Of a stretch of 64,000 nt of DNA, positions 9,439 to 17,488 are shown in pieces. The DNA is taken from NCBI RefSeq assembly GCF_024505145.1, contig NZ_JANIAA010000006.1:124001-188000 (forward strand), given 5' to 3'. Each line of letters starts with the position of its first letter. The stretch's first letter is position 1. The translations under genes were made by a program, and so were the position numbers. Below the pieces are notes generated by a model that saw only the letters and a list, made by a program, of their open reading frames with translations, had not been told where the DNA came from and ran no database searches. This DNA is from Streptomyces rugosispiralis (GTDB lineage Bacteria > Actinomycetota > Actinomycetes > Streptomycetales > Streptomycetaceae).

Positions 9439-10308
9439 ATGAGCGAGTCACATCCCGTCCCCGACCAGTACATCCTCACCCTGTCCTGCCCGGACAAGCA
9501 GGGCATCGTGCACGCCGTATCGAGCTATCTGTTCATGACCGGCTGCAACATCGAGGACAGCCAGCAGTTCGGGGACCGTGACACCGGGCTCTTCTTCATG
9601 CGGGTGGCCTTCCGTGCCGTCTCGCCGGTGAAGGTGACGGATCTGCGGGCCAGCTTCGCGGCGGTCGGCGAGTCCTTCCAGATGGACTGGGAGATCCATC
9701 GCGCCGACGAGAAGATGCGCATCCTGCTCATGGTCAGCAAGTTCGGGCACTGTCTGAACGACCTTCTCTTCCGGTCGCGGATCGGCGCGCTGCCGGTCGA
9801 GATCGCCGCGGTGGTCTCCAACCACACGGACTTCCAGGAACTGGTCGGCACCTACGGGATTCCGTTCCACCACATCCCCGTGACGAAGGACACCAAGCGG
9901 GAGGCCGAGGCCCGGCTGCTGGACCTGGTGCGCGCGGAGCATGTCGAACTGGTGGTGCTGGCCCGCTATATGCAGGTGCTCTCCGACGACCTGTGCAAGG
10001 AGCTGTCGGGCCGGATCATCAACATCCACCACAGCTTCCTGCCGAGCTTCAAGGGCGCCAAGCCGTACCACCAGGCGCATGCGCGCGGGGTCAAGCTGAT
10101 CGGGGCCACCGCCCACTATGTGACCGCCGATCTGGACGAGGGCCCGATCATCGAGCAGGAGGTCGAGCGCGTCGGCCATGGGCTCACCCCGGACCAGCTG
10201 GTGGCGGTCGGCCGCGATGTGGAGTGCCAGGCGCTGGCCCGCGCCGTGAAGTGGCACAGCGAGCGCCGGGTGCTGCTCAACGGGCACCGTACGGTCGTCT
10301 TCGACTGA
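9439..10308 (+). CDS. purU: Formyltetrahydrofolate deformylase
   Basis: A 289-residue enzyme that hydrolyses 10-formyl-tetrahydrofolate to formate and tetrahydrofolate, balancing one-carbon units for purine synthesis. An N-terminal ACT domain (about 8-85, starting YILTLSCPDKQGIVHAV) is followed by a formyltransferase-like catalytic domain with IINIHHSFLPSFKGAKPY and ATAHYVTADLDEGPI, which carry the conserved Asn, His and Asp. Length and domain order are normal for PurU. I chose the ATG at 9439, preceded closely by GGAG; a GTG at 9421 would add six residues. Confidence 0.95.
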   Translation: MSESHPVPDQYILTLSCPDKQGIVHAVSSYLFMTGCNIEDSQQFGDRDTGLFFMRVAFRAVSPVKVTDLRASFAAVGESFQMDWEIHRADEKMRILLMVSKFGHCLNDLLFRSRIGALPVEIAAVVSNHTDFQELVGTYGIPFHHIPVTKDTKREAEARLLDLVRAEHVELVVLARYMQVLSDDLCKELSGRIINIHHSFLPSFKGAKPYHQAHARGVKLIGATAHYVTADLDEGPIIEQEVERVGHGLTPDQLVAVGRDVECQALARAVKWHSERRVLLNGHRTVVFD

Positions 10309-10331
10309 CTCGACCGACTCGGGGGACTCAC

Positions 10332-12002
10332 TCAGAGGCGGGACAGGGACGCTGTGGCGAAGAGCACATCCCGGATCGCCTCGGTGTCCCCGGACATGCC
10401 CGCCGCCGCCTCCTGCGGCGGCACATGCCCGGACGCCAGCAGATAGAACGCCTCCTGGTCCAGCGCGATCGTCGCCACCGCCTCCTCCGGTGCGGCCGTC
10501 GCCGCCGGGGAGTCCAGCGGGATGTACCAGTCGCCGCCGCCCGTGCCCTCCACCTGGAGATGGAGCGTACGGCCCGGGGTGCCCGCCTCGACCAGCCGGC
10601 GGGGCGGGGAGGCGAGCCCGGCCCGGCGCCGCTCGGCCAGCGTCCCCGGAAGCAGCCGGGCGCACAGGTCGATCATGGCCTTGAGGTGGGCGGAGGCCGG
10701 TGGTTCATAGGGGTAGTCGATGGCCTCGGCGATGTCCCCGGCGTGCACCCAGCACTCCAGGGCGCGGTCGAGGAACGCGTCGCGGATCGGCAGCGCGAAG
10801 TCCCCGTACTCCACGTCGAGCTCCGCGACCCCGCGCCCGGCGAAGGACACCGTACGGACCAGGGCATGGCCCTGCTCGCGCCACAACTCCCGTACCGCGC
10901 CGGGCGGACCGGCCCCGTACGCGGCGCCGGGCTCGTGGTGCCAGTACGCCTCCGTACGGTCCAGGGGCGAGCGGGGGGCGGCGGCGCCCATCGGGTCGGG
11001 GAGGCCGAGGGAGGCGGCGACGATGCCGTCCACGACCATCAGATGGCCGATCACCCCGGCGACGGTGGTGTCCCGGCCGGTGAGCCGCCGCCCGTCGAAC
11101 CACTTGAGCCGCACCGGCGCACGCCACTCGGCCTCGCCCATGTCACGCAGCAGCGCGTCCAGCCGGGCGGCCTCGGCGTCGTAGGCACCGGCCCAGCCGG
11201 GCATGGGTATCCGGGCCGGGCGGCGGCCCAGACAGCCCGCGAGCACCCGGGAGCGCAGCATCGGGTCGAGGTCCAGGCTGTGCTCGGTGTGCAGCAGCCC
11301 GACGGCGTCGCGCAGCCGCAGCGCCTCCTCGGCGCAGGAGGGGCAGTGGTTGAGATGCGCCTCGACGGCGGAGGTCTCCTCCTGCGAGCACGCGGTCAGC
11401 GCCCAGGCGCCGAGCAGCGAGCGGAGCAGATCGTGCGAGAGCGGATGGGCCGCGGCGGGCGTGGGCGCCGCCAGGGGTGGGGCCAGGGGCGGGGCCAGGG
11501 GCGGGGCCGGTGGCGCGGGTGTGGCCGGTGGGGTGGGTGTCGCCGGTGGGGTGGGCGCGACCGCGGGCGCGGGCGGTGCCGCGGAGGCGGGCGGTGCCGG
11601 GTCCGGGCGCGGCTCCGGTTCTGGTTCCGGTTCCGGACGCGGATTCGCTTCCGGTTCCGCATTGGCTTTCGGGTCGGTTGCCGTATCGGGCTCCGGTCCG
11701 GGGGCCGGTGTCCGTTCCGCCGGTGTCTCGTCCGCTCGTGTCCCGTCCGCCGCTGCCTCGTCCGTCGCCGCCTCGTCCGCCGTGGGCGGGCGCGGGGCGG
11801 GGATGCCGCCGTCCAGGGCGCCCGGCCAGTGGCCGCTGTCCTCGACGGCCGACCGCGGCGGCGGTATGCGTGGTGGCCCGGCGGGGTGGGACGGCAGATC
11901 CGCGTCACTGCCCCGTCCGGGCCCGTCTCTTCCGTCCCCGGGGCCGCCGGAGCTCTCGCCGTAGGCGTCGTCGTACGGGTCCGGCCCGCCGCGCCCGGTC
12001 AC
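10332..12002 (-). CDS. Anti-sigma factor-like protein: zf-HC2 zinc finger fused to a mycothiol-dependent maleylpyruvate isomerase-type domain
   Basis: A 556-residue protein. Residues 1 to about 180 are low-complexity, rich in Pro, Ala and Glu, with short tandem repeats such as PLAPPLAPPLA. A zinc-finger anti-sigma motif follows near 200-225 (EAHLNHCPSCAEE). The C-terminal 300 residues resemble the DinB/MDMPI fold (LLRDMGEAEW, TVAGVIGHLMVVDG, then ECWVHAGDIAEAIDYP). Such fusions pair with ECF-like sigma factors in Actinobacteria and may sense thiol redox state through mycothiol; that role is inference. The GTG start overlaps the sigma gene stop as GTGA, showing tight coupling. No transmembrane segment was seen, so it acts in the cytoplasm. 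Confidence 0.8.
   Translation of the reverse strand: MTGRGGPDPYDDAYGESSGGPGDGRDGPGRGSDADLPSHPAGPPRIPPPRSAVEDSGHWPGALDGGIPAPRPPTADEAATDEAAADGTRADETPAERTPAPGPEPDTATDPKANAEPEANPRPEPEPEPEPRPDPAPPASAAPPAPAVAPTPPATPTPPATPAPPAPPLAPPLAPPLAAPTPAAAHPLSHDLLRSLLGAWALTACSQEETSAVEAHLNHCPSCAEEALRLRDAVGLLHTEHSLDLDPMLRSRVLAGCLGRRPARIPMPGWAGAYDAEAARLDALLRDMGEAEWRAPVRLKWFDGRRLTGRDTTVAGVIGHLMVVDGIVAASLGLPDPMGAAAPRSPLDRTEAYWHHEPGAAYGAGPPGAVRELWREQGHALVRTVSFAGRGVAELDVEYGDFALPIRDAFLDRALECWVHAGDIAEAIDYPYEPPASAHLKAMIDLCARLLPGTLAERRRAGLASPPRRLVEAGTPGRTLHLQVEGTGGGDWYIPLDSPAATAAPEEAVATIALDQEAFYLLASGHVPPQEAAAGMSGDTEAIRDVLFATASLSRL
11464..11600. repeat. Low-complexity 12-base repeat tract inside the anti-sigma gene
   Basis: Direct copies related to GGGGCCAGGGGC and then GGTGGGGTGGGT encode the Pro/Ala-rich linker of the anti-sigma protein. 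All changes keep the frame. Confidence 0.7.
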
Positions 12003-12577
12003 AGCGCCCGCCCGTAGCCGGGAGACGACACCGCGCGGGGCGGCTGGACATGGGCCGTGGACAGCAGTTGGAGGCCCAGCCGGAGGCGGCGCCTGGCCTC
12101 GTCCTCGGTCACCCCGAGGGCGGCCGCGGCCTGGCGGTAGTCGCGGCGGTCGAAGTAGGCGAGCTCCAGGGCGGCGCGCAGCGGCGCGGGCATCGAGGTG
12201 ACGATGTAGTCGGCGCGGGCGGCCACGGACGCCTCGCGGATCCGCTCCTCCAGGGCCTCGCCCGTGAGGGTGTCCCCGCGGGCCGAGGCGGTCTGCGACG
12301 CGCGTAGCCGCTGCACCGCCTGGCGCTGGGTGAGCATGGCGATCCAGGCGCGCAGCGAGCCCTGCTGGGGGTCGTACGCGTCCGGGTTCTCCCAGACGTA
12401 GCCGAAGACTTCCCGGGTGACGCGGTCGGCGCCGGTGTCGTCCTCGAGGACCCGATGGGCCAAAGTATGGACAAGCGAGGCGAAACGGTCATACAGCTCG
12501 GCAAGTGCGGCCGCTTCGCCGCGCGCAAGCCGCTGTTGCATCCTGCGATCCCAGCGGGGCGGTGCGTCGTTCGCCAT
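11999..12577 (-). CDS. ECF-like RNA polymerase sigma factor (divergent)
   Basis: A 192-residue protein with a sigma region-2-like segment at about 15-90 (ALAELYDRFASLVHTLAHRV, then VFGYVWENPDAYDP) and a region-4-like segment near 130-175 (PLRAALELAYFDRRDYRQAAAALGV). The region-4 helix-turn-helix reads RQAAAALGVTEDEARRRL, less canonical than in typical ECF factors. It is coupled by a GTGA overlap to its likely anti-sigma factor. I chose the ATG at 12577 because GGGGG precedes it; a further upstream codon at 12661 would add a leader unlike sigma factors. Target promoters are unknown; autoregulation from the 12.6-12.8 kb region is likely. Confidence 0.82.
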   Translation of the reverse strand: MANDAPPRWDRRMQQRLARGEAAALAELYDRFASLVHTLAHRVLEDDTGADRVTREVFGYVWENPDAYDPQQGSLRAWIAMLTQRQAVQRLRASQTASARGDTLTGEALEERIREASVAARADYIVTSMPAPLRAALELAYFDRRDYRQAAAALGVTEDEARRRLRLGLQLLSTAHVQPPRAVSSPGYGRAL

Positions 12578-12873
12578 GCGGCCCCCAATCCCGAGTTGTC
12601 CGGCCGGCCCTCCAGGCACTATGCCCACGTTCATATCGAATGTAATGCCGGTGGCTCTCACAACACGCGCCCATCAGGCAAAGTGCGTGAGAACCGGGCC
12701 ACGCATGGTATTGGGGTGGTCACTTTGCGCGGGATCGGGGAGACGAAACGCTTCGGCGCGGCATAGGGTCGTCCCTCAAGGCGTATGCCTGGGGGAGTTT
12801 CATGCGCCGACGGGCGGGCAGCCGCCCGGGAACAGTGAATTCCGGTTAGCGGCGAGCGAAGGGCTTCGGGCGC
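12578..12873. other. Divergent promoter region between sigma factor and STAS genes
   Basis: About 296 bases, partly less GC-rich (12630-12720). It should hold promoters in both directions. A stretch GAAACGCTTCGGCGC near 12745 and GGGGGAGTTTC near 12790 were noted, but no promoter could be assigned with confidence. GAAGGG at about 12858 is the likely ribosome site for 12874. Confidence 0.4.
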
Positions 12874-13266
12874 GTGACGTTGAAGGTGATGGAGGACCGG
12901 CGGGGGGAGTGGGTCGTTCTCCAGGTCTCGGGAGAAATGGACCTGGTGACCTCGCCCGCAGTCCGGCAGCACGTCCACGACGCGGTCGCCGAGGGCCGCC
13001 ATTGGCTGGTTCTGGACCTCTCGGAGGTCCGGTTCTGCGACTCCAGCGGGGTCGGCGTACTGATCGCGGCACGTCGGCTGATGCGGTCGTGTTCGGGCCG
13101 GCTGCGGCTGATCCTGCCGCCGCAGGACGCCGCGCACGGCTCGCATGTGCACCGGGTGCTGGCGGCCCTGGGCGTGCGGCGGCTGTTCGACGTCTACCCC
13201 GACCTGGGGGCGGCCACGGAGCTGGACGAGGACGACGAGGACGCGGTCGACCCGCTGTCGGCCTAG
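12874..13266 (+). CDS. Anti-sigma factor antagonist (STAS domain)
   Basis: A 130-residue STAS protein. The conserved core reads VVLQVSGEMDLVTSPAVR, then LVLDLSEVRFCDSSGVGVL, where the first Ser of SSGVG is the residue normally phosphorylated by a partner anti-sigma kinase. When dephosphorylated such proteins bind the kinase and free its sigma factor. The acidic tail (ELDEDDEDAVD) is unusual. No HATPase anti-sigma kinase is adjacent, so its partner lies elsewhere; the divergent sigma factor next door is a possible but unproven target. The start is GTG. Confidence 0.9.
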   Translation: MTLKVMEDRRGEWVVLQVSGEMDLVTSPAVRQHVHDAVAEGRHWLVLDLSEVRFCDSSGVGVLIAARRLMRSCSGRLRLILPPQDAAHGSHVHRVLAALGVRRLFDVYPDLGAATELDEDDEDAVDPLSA

Positions 13267-13322
13267 GGCGCCCGAGGGCGTCCCCGCGACCAGGGGTGCG
13301 CCCGGGGCGGTACGCGGCCCGC

Positions 13323-14840
13323 TCATGCCGCACCCGCGACGCGCGGGGTCTTGGGGAAGTCGGCCCGTACGACGAAGCCGCCCTCCTCCGTGGGCCCGGC
13401 CTCCAGCGTGCCGCCCAGCAGTTGTGCGCGCTCCCGGAGCCCGACCAGACCGTGACCGCCGCCCGGCAGCCCAGGGGCCACCGCGGAGGCGTCGGGCGGG
13501 CCGTTGCGCACCTCGATCCGCAGGCCCCGCGTCTCCTCCGCCGCCTGAGCCGGCTCGGGTGGCGGCTCGTGAGCCGCTCCTCGAGCCGTCCCGGGCGCCG
13601 CTTCCTGAGCCGTTTCCTGAGCCCTTCCCTGAGCCGCCTCGCGAGCCCCTCGATCCCCTCCCGGCCCGTCCGCCCCCTCCGGCCCGTCCGCCCCCTCCGG
13701 CCCGTCCGCCTGCGCGTCGTTGACCCGTACCGTCACCCGCGCCCCCGGCGCGTGCTTGCGGACGTTGGTGAGCGCCTCCTGGACGATGCGGAAGGCGGCC
13801 CGTTCCACCGCCTCCGAGTGGCCCGGCGGCTGGGTCGCGCTGTCCGTCTCGAAACTGACGTCCAGCGCGCTGAGTTCGATCAGCCGGGGCAGATCCGCCA
13901 GCCGGGGCTGCGGGGTCAGCTCCTCGTGGTCGCCGCCCGCCGCGCGCAGGATGCCGACCATATGGCGGAGTTCGTCCAGGGTCCGCACGGACAGCTCACG
14001 GATGGTCCGCGCGCCCTCCCGCGCCTTCGCGTCCTCCGCGCTGATCTGCACCGCACCGGCCTGGAGGCTGATGAGGCTGACCTGATGGGCGACCACGTCG
14101 TGCATCTCGCGGGCGAGCCGGGCGCGTTCGGTGGACAGCACCTGCTCGGCGATCAGCTCGTCGGCGTGGCGGCGGCTGCGGGTCAGGTCCTCGATCCGGG
14201 CGGCGAGTTCCCCGCGCGTACGTACCAGGAGGCCCAGCGCGATGGGGCCCACCGAGGTCACACACGCGTCGATCAGCGTCAGGGTGTTCTCCCGGTACGC
14301 GGTCGGCTCGAAGTCGGAGACCGGCCAGGGGATGAAGTGCGCGGCGGCCAGCAGCAGCGCGGAGACCCCCAGCAGCCGCCGGTCGGGGCGGAGTCGGGCC
14401 ACCGTGTAGAGGGCGATCATCGGCGCGAACCAGACGTAGCCGATGAGGATTCCGGGCAGCGTCACCAGGAAGACCAGCGCGGGCAGCTTCCGGCGCACCA
14501 GCAGCGCGGCGGCCGCCGCCAGCGAGACGTTGAGCTCCAGGCCGAGGGTGACGCCGTTGACGAGCAGCGCGTCGGCGATCGCGAGCAGGACGGGGACGAT
14601 CAGCGAGCCCCAGCGCATGACCCGCGGCGGCGGCCGCCGCCGGGAGGCCGGGAGGGGCGGCGGCGAGGAGAGGGAGGAGGCGGGCGCGGGCGCGGGCGAC
14701 GCGGCCGGGGACGCGCCGGGTGTGCCAGGCGTGCCCTGCGTACCGGGCGCGCCGGGCGTGCCCTGCGTGCCCTGCGTGCCGGGCGTGCCCTGCGGGCCGG
14801 GGGACGAACTCCGGGGCGGGGGCAGCGGCGAGACGGTCAT
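13323..14840 (-). CDS. Two-component sensor histidine kinase (NarL-partner type)
   Basis: A 505-residue kinase. Residues 1-70 are low-complexity, with a collagen-like run of GTP/GTQ triplets, followed by about five transmembrane helices (about 75-210). The dimerisation and phosphoacceptor segment holds REMHDVVAHQ with the acceptor His, and the ATP-binding domain lies near 320-500 with HGLVGLRERAQLLGG. A low-complexity insertion (about 375-445, ADGPEGADGPEG and an Ala/Glu/Pro run) interrupts the ATP domain between the N and G boxes. Its ATG overlaps the stop of the response regulator as ATGA, so the two work as a pair. The signal is unknown. Confidence 0.9.
   Translation of the reverse strand: MTVSPLPPPRSSSPGPQGTPGTQGTQGTPGAPGTQGTPGTPGASPAASPAPAPASSLSSPPPLPASRRRPPPRVMRWGSLIVPVLLAIADALLVNGVTLGLELNVSLAAAAALLVRRKLPALVFLVTLPGILIGYVWFAPMIALYTVARLRPDRRLLGVSALLLAAAHFIPWPVSDFEPTAYRENTLTLIDACVTSVGPIALGLLVRTRGELAARIEDLTRSRRHADELIAEQVLSTERARLAREMHDVVAHQVSLISLQAGAVQISAEDAKAREGARTIRELSVRTLDELRHMVGILRAAGGDHEELTPQPRLADLPRLIELSALDVSFETDSATQPPGHSEAVERAAFRIVQEALTNVRKHAPGARVTVRVNDAQADGPEGADGPEGADGPGGDRGAREAAQGRAQETAQEAAPGTARGAAHEPPPEPAQAAEETRGLRIEVRNGPPDASAVAPGLPGGGHGLVGLRERAQLLGGTLEAGPTEEGGFVVRADFPKTPRVAGAA
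13650..13712. repeat. 18-base tandem repeat inside the kinase gene
   Basis: About three head-to-tail copies of GGCCCGTCCGCCCCCTCC encode GAD/GPE repeats in the ATP-binding domain insertion. Confidence 0.8.
14718..14798. repeat. Nine copies of a 9-base repeat, consensus GGGCGTGCC
   Basis: Nine head-to-tail 9-mers (GGGYGTGCC and CTGCGTGCC variants) in the 5' end of the histidine kinase gene. On the coding strand they read as Gly-Thr-Pro and Gly-Thr-Gln triplets. A related 9-mer array lies at 41241-41280 in another regulator. Confidence 0.9.
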
Positions 14841-15532
14841 CGGGGGCCGCCTATCGGCGGACGGCTGGTGACGAGCCCGGCGCGGTCGGCGACGATCGCC
14901 GCCTGGACGCGGTTGAGCCCGCCCAGCTTGCCGAGCACCGCCCGCACATGGTCCTTGACGGTGCTGGGCGCCAGCCCCATCCGCTCGGCGATCTGCGGAT
15001 TGGCGAGCCCCTCGCCCAGCAGCGTCAGCACCTCGCGCTCCCGCGGGGTGAGCGCCTCGACGGCCTCGGCGGCCGTGGCCTCCGCCTCGGCGGCGAGATA
15101 GCCGCCGATCACGGCGCGGGTGACGGCCGGGTCGAGCACGCTGCCGCCCTCGGCGAGCGTGCGCACGGCCCGTACGAGCTGTTCCGGATCGGTGTCCTTG
15201 AGGAGGAAGCCCGCGGCACCGGCGCGCAGCGCGGCCGCCAGGTACTCCTGGACGTCGAAGGTCGTCAGCATCGCCACGGCGGGGGAGGCGGGCGCGGCCC
15301 GCAGCTGTCTGAGGACGCTGAGCCCGTCGGCGTCCGGCATCCGGATGTCGAGCAGCACCACATCGGCCTTGCTGTCCAGCACCGTGTCCACCGCGAAGGC
15401 TCCGGAACATTCGGCGACCACCTCGATGTCCGGGGCCGTGCCCAGGATCAGTCGCAGACCGGATCGTACGAGCGCCTCGTCGTCCACCACAGCCACACGG
15501 ATCACCGGCCGCTCCCTTGCCTCAGCTGTCAT
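14837..15532 (-). CDS. Two-component response regulator, NarL/LuxR family
   Basis: A 231-residue regulator with an N-terminal receiver domain (about 6-120; DDE acidic pair in VAVVDDEALVRSG, phosphoacceptor Asp in VVLLDIRMPDADG, Lys in FLLKDTDP) and a C-terminal LuxR-type helix-turn-helix (ALTPREREVLTLLGEGLANP, then STVKDHVRAVL). It is phosphorylated by the kinase encoded downstream, with which it overlaps by four bases. In-frame start codons at 15538 and 15559 are also possible; none has a strong ribosome site. Confidence 0.93.
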   Translation of the reverse strand: MTAEARERPVIRVAVVDDEALVRSGLRLILGTAPDIEVVAECSGAFAVDTVLDSKADVVLLDIRMPDADGLSVLRQLRAAPASPAVAMLTTFDVQEYLAAALRAGAAGFLLKDTDPEQLVRAVRTLAEGGSVLDPAVTRAVIGGYLAAEAEATAAEAVEALTPREREVLTLLGEGLANPQIAERMGLAPSTVKDHVRAVLGKLGGLNRVQAAIVADRAGLVTSRPPIGGPR

Positions 15533-15963
15533 GCCCATTGTCCGGACAGCCTGCCTCATCGGAGAGCGAATATGGAGTGGTTGGCTCCGTCAGTGGGCGG
15601 GAACACCCCCGCCGGTCGGAGGGGGTGACGGCAGACCAATGGTGGATTTCCCCGGCGGCTCCCGGCAGGCAGAGTGGATTCCAAGCCGCATCACCCCGTG
15701 GGGTCGTCCCGAACCCCAGCCCCGTGACCGCGCCGGAGTGCCTCCCGATGCGCGATCGGCGGACACGGCAGCGGGGCGTTGCCGCGGTCAGGCCGCCGCG
15801 ACCCCCACACGCGGCGGCCTGTTCGTCTCTCCGACCGCCTGCCGTGCGGCGCGCCCCGACCAGGCGCCCCGCCCGGCGACCCAGGCGCCGGCCGGCCCCC
15901 GAGAAGCTACGGGGAGGGGCCGGGTGGGCGGTCGGTGGGGGCGGGGAGGGGCCGATGGACGCC
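15533..15963. other. Intergenic region downstream of the XRE/TPR gene
   Basis: About 430 bases between two genes read on the minus strand. It contains the response regulator promoter (near 15540-15600) and a strong hairpin at 15789-15821 described separately. The remaining sequence is GC-rich with no supported gene. Confidence 0.5.
15789..15821. terminator. 12-bp perfect hairpin followed by T-rich bases on the plus strand
   Basis: CAGGCCGCCGCG at 15789-15800 pairs perfectly with 15810-15821 around a 9-base loop. The plus-strand side is followed by TTCGTCTCT. It can stop readthrough from the minus-strand XRE gene, which ends 140 bases away, or a short plus-strand transcript starting near 15.55 kb. 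Confidence 0.6.
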
Positions 15964-17421
15964 TCACATGGGGGGCTCGGCGGGGGCCGGGCCCAGGGTG
16001 GTGGTGCCGGGAGCGGCGCGGTGGCCGAGCCCGGTGCGGTAGGCGTCCATCGCGGCCTCCAGGCGGCCCTCCCGGCGCAGCAGATCGCCCAGCAGCCGGC
16101 ACAGGTCGGCCAGGTCTCCGGCGGCGCCGGTGCGTTCGAGCAGGGACAGCGCCGCGCAGTAGTGCTCCTCCGCGGCCTCGGCGTCGCCCCGTTCGTCCGC
16201 GATCAGGCCCAGCAGCCGGTGGGCGCCGCCCGCGTGGACCGCGCCGCGGTCGGCGGTCAGCCCGGCCTCGCCCGACGCGGTGTCCTGCCCACTTGGGGCG
16301 CTCGCGTCCGCCGCGTCGGGGGAGCGCGCCAGCAGCGGCAGCAGCAGGGCCTCCGCCTCCGCCGTACGGCCGCGACGGCGCAGCACATCCGCCAGTTCGA
16401 CCTCGACCTGCACGGTGAACAGCGCGGCCCGCTTGGAGGCCAGCATGTCGCGGGCGGTGCGCAGTTCGCGCTCGGCGCGCTCCAGATTGCCGTCCTGGGC
16501 GTGCACATAGCCGCGCATCCAGTGGCAGTGCGCCAGGTCGGTGTGGATGCGCAACTGCTCGTACAGCTCCTGCGCCTTGGCCAGGGAGGCGTCGGCCTCG
16601 GCCGTCCGCCCCTCGGCGATCAGGGTGCGGGCCACTCCGCGGTGCATCCGGGCGATGAGCCCCGGGTCGTCCACGCTCGGGGCCAGCGCGAGCGCCAACT
16701 CGGCGGCGCGTACGGCACGGGCGTGCGCTCCCATGTCCATATAGGGCGCGATGGCCGCCGTATAGAGCAGCAGCAGCGCGTACGGATCGTGCAGCCCCGA
16801 GGCGTTCAGCTCGTCGATGGAGCTCTCCAGCAGATAGCAGGAGTAGCGCAGTTCGCCCGCGAGGAGGTGGGCCACGGCCCGGCCGCGGATCGCGGGGATC
16901 CGGCGGGGCAGCGGTTCCCCGGCGAGCAGCCGCTCCACGGCCTCGAAGTGGTCGCGGGCGACGGTGAGGTCACCGGTCTCCAGCGCGCAGTCGCCGAGCC
17001 CCAGCAGGGCCGCCGCGCGCTCCTCGGCGAACCCGAGCCGCTCCGCCTCGTCGCGCACCTCCGCGAAGAGCCCGGCGGCGTCCTCGGCGGCGCCGGTCGC
17101 CAGCGCCCGCCGGGCGTCGGTGACGGCGGCCCGCAGCCGGGTGGCGTCGTGGGGTGAGCGGCCGGTGGTCAGCTCCTCGTAGCTGACGTCGAGCCGGTCC
17201 GCGAGATGGCGCAGCGCGGCCTCGGAGGGGCGCACCTTCCCGGCCTCGAGGGTGGAGACATAGGCGGCGGTGTACGCGGGCTCGGCCAACTGCCGCTGGG
17301 TGAAGCCGCGTTCGGTACGCATTCTGAGCACCCGGCGCCCTAACTCGGCGGTCGACTCGGCCCCGGCCGCCCCCGTCACCGTTCCCGCCGTCCGCCCGTC
17401 ACCGTCGCTTCTGTCGGCCAC
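15964..17421 (-). CDS. XRE-family regulator with TPR-type C-terminal domain
   Basis: A 485-residue protein. A helix-turn-helix of the XRE type lies near residues 25-85 (LGRRVLRMRTERGFTQRQLAE, then YVSTLEAGKVRPSEAALRHLA). The remaining 400 residues form a long series of helix pairs with TPR character (for example ALLGLGDCALETGDLTVARDHF), a layout of peptide- or ligand-sensing regulators. I chose the GTG at 17421, preceded by GAAGAGGG; the upstream codon at 17469 would run into the divergent promoter. It is divergent from an S33 hydrolase gene, and short inverted repeats lie between them, so it may control that gene and itself. Confidence 0.85.
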   Translation of the reverse strand: MADRSDGDGRTAGTVTGAAGAESTAELGRRVLRMRTERGFTQRQLAEPAYTAAYVSTLEAGKVRPSEAALRHLADRLDVSYEELTTGRSPHDATRLRAAVTDARRALATGAAEDAAGLFAEVRDEAERLGFAEERAAALLGLGDCALETGDLTVARDHFEAVERLLAGEPLPRRIPAIRGRAVAHLLAGELRYSCYLLESSIDELNASGLHDPYALLLLYTAAIAPYMDMGAHARAVRAAELALALAPSVDDPGLIARMHRGVARTLIAEGRTAEADASLAKAQELYEQLRIHTDLAHCHWMRGYVHAQDGNLERAERELRTARDMLASKRAALFTVQVEVELADVLRRRGRTAEAEALLLPLLARSPDAADASAPSGQDTASGEAGLTADRGAVHAGGAHRLLGLIADERGDAEAAEEHYCAALSLLERTGAAGDLADLCRLLGDLLRREGRLEAAMDAYRTGLGHRAAPGTTTLGPAPAEPPM

Positions 17422-17488
17422 CGTGCCCTCTTCTCCCCGGCGGTAACTTAATCGCCGGGCTAAGTCCATTTAACGTGAGGATTGAAGG
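17422..17488. promoter_or_regulatory. Divergent promoter/operator region
   Basis: A 67-base spacer, distinctly AT-richer than its flanks. It holds CTTAATCGCCGGGCTAAG (CTTA inverted repeat around 17450-17465) and GTAACTTAA with TTTAAC nearby. The position between a regulator and its divergent neighbour suggests an operator overlapping both promoters. GTGAGG at 17475-17480 is the ribosome site of the hydrolase. Confidence 0.4.
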
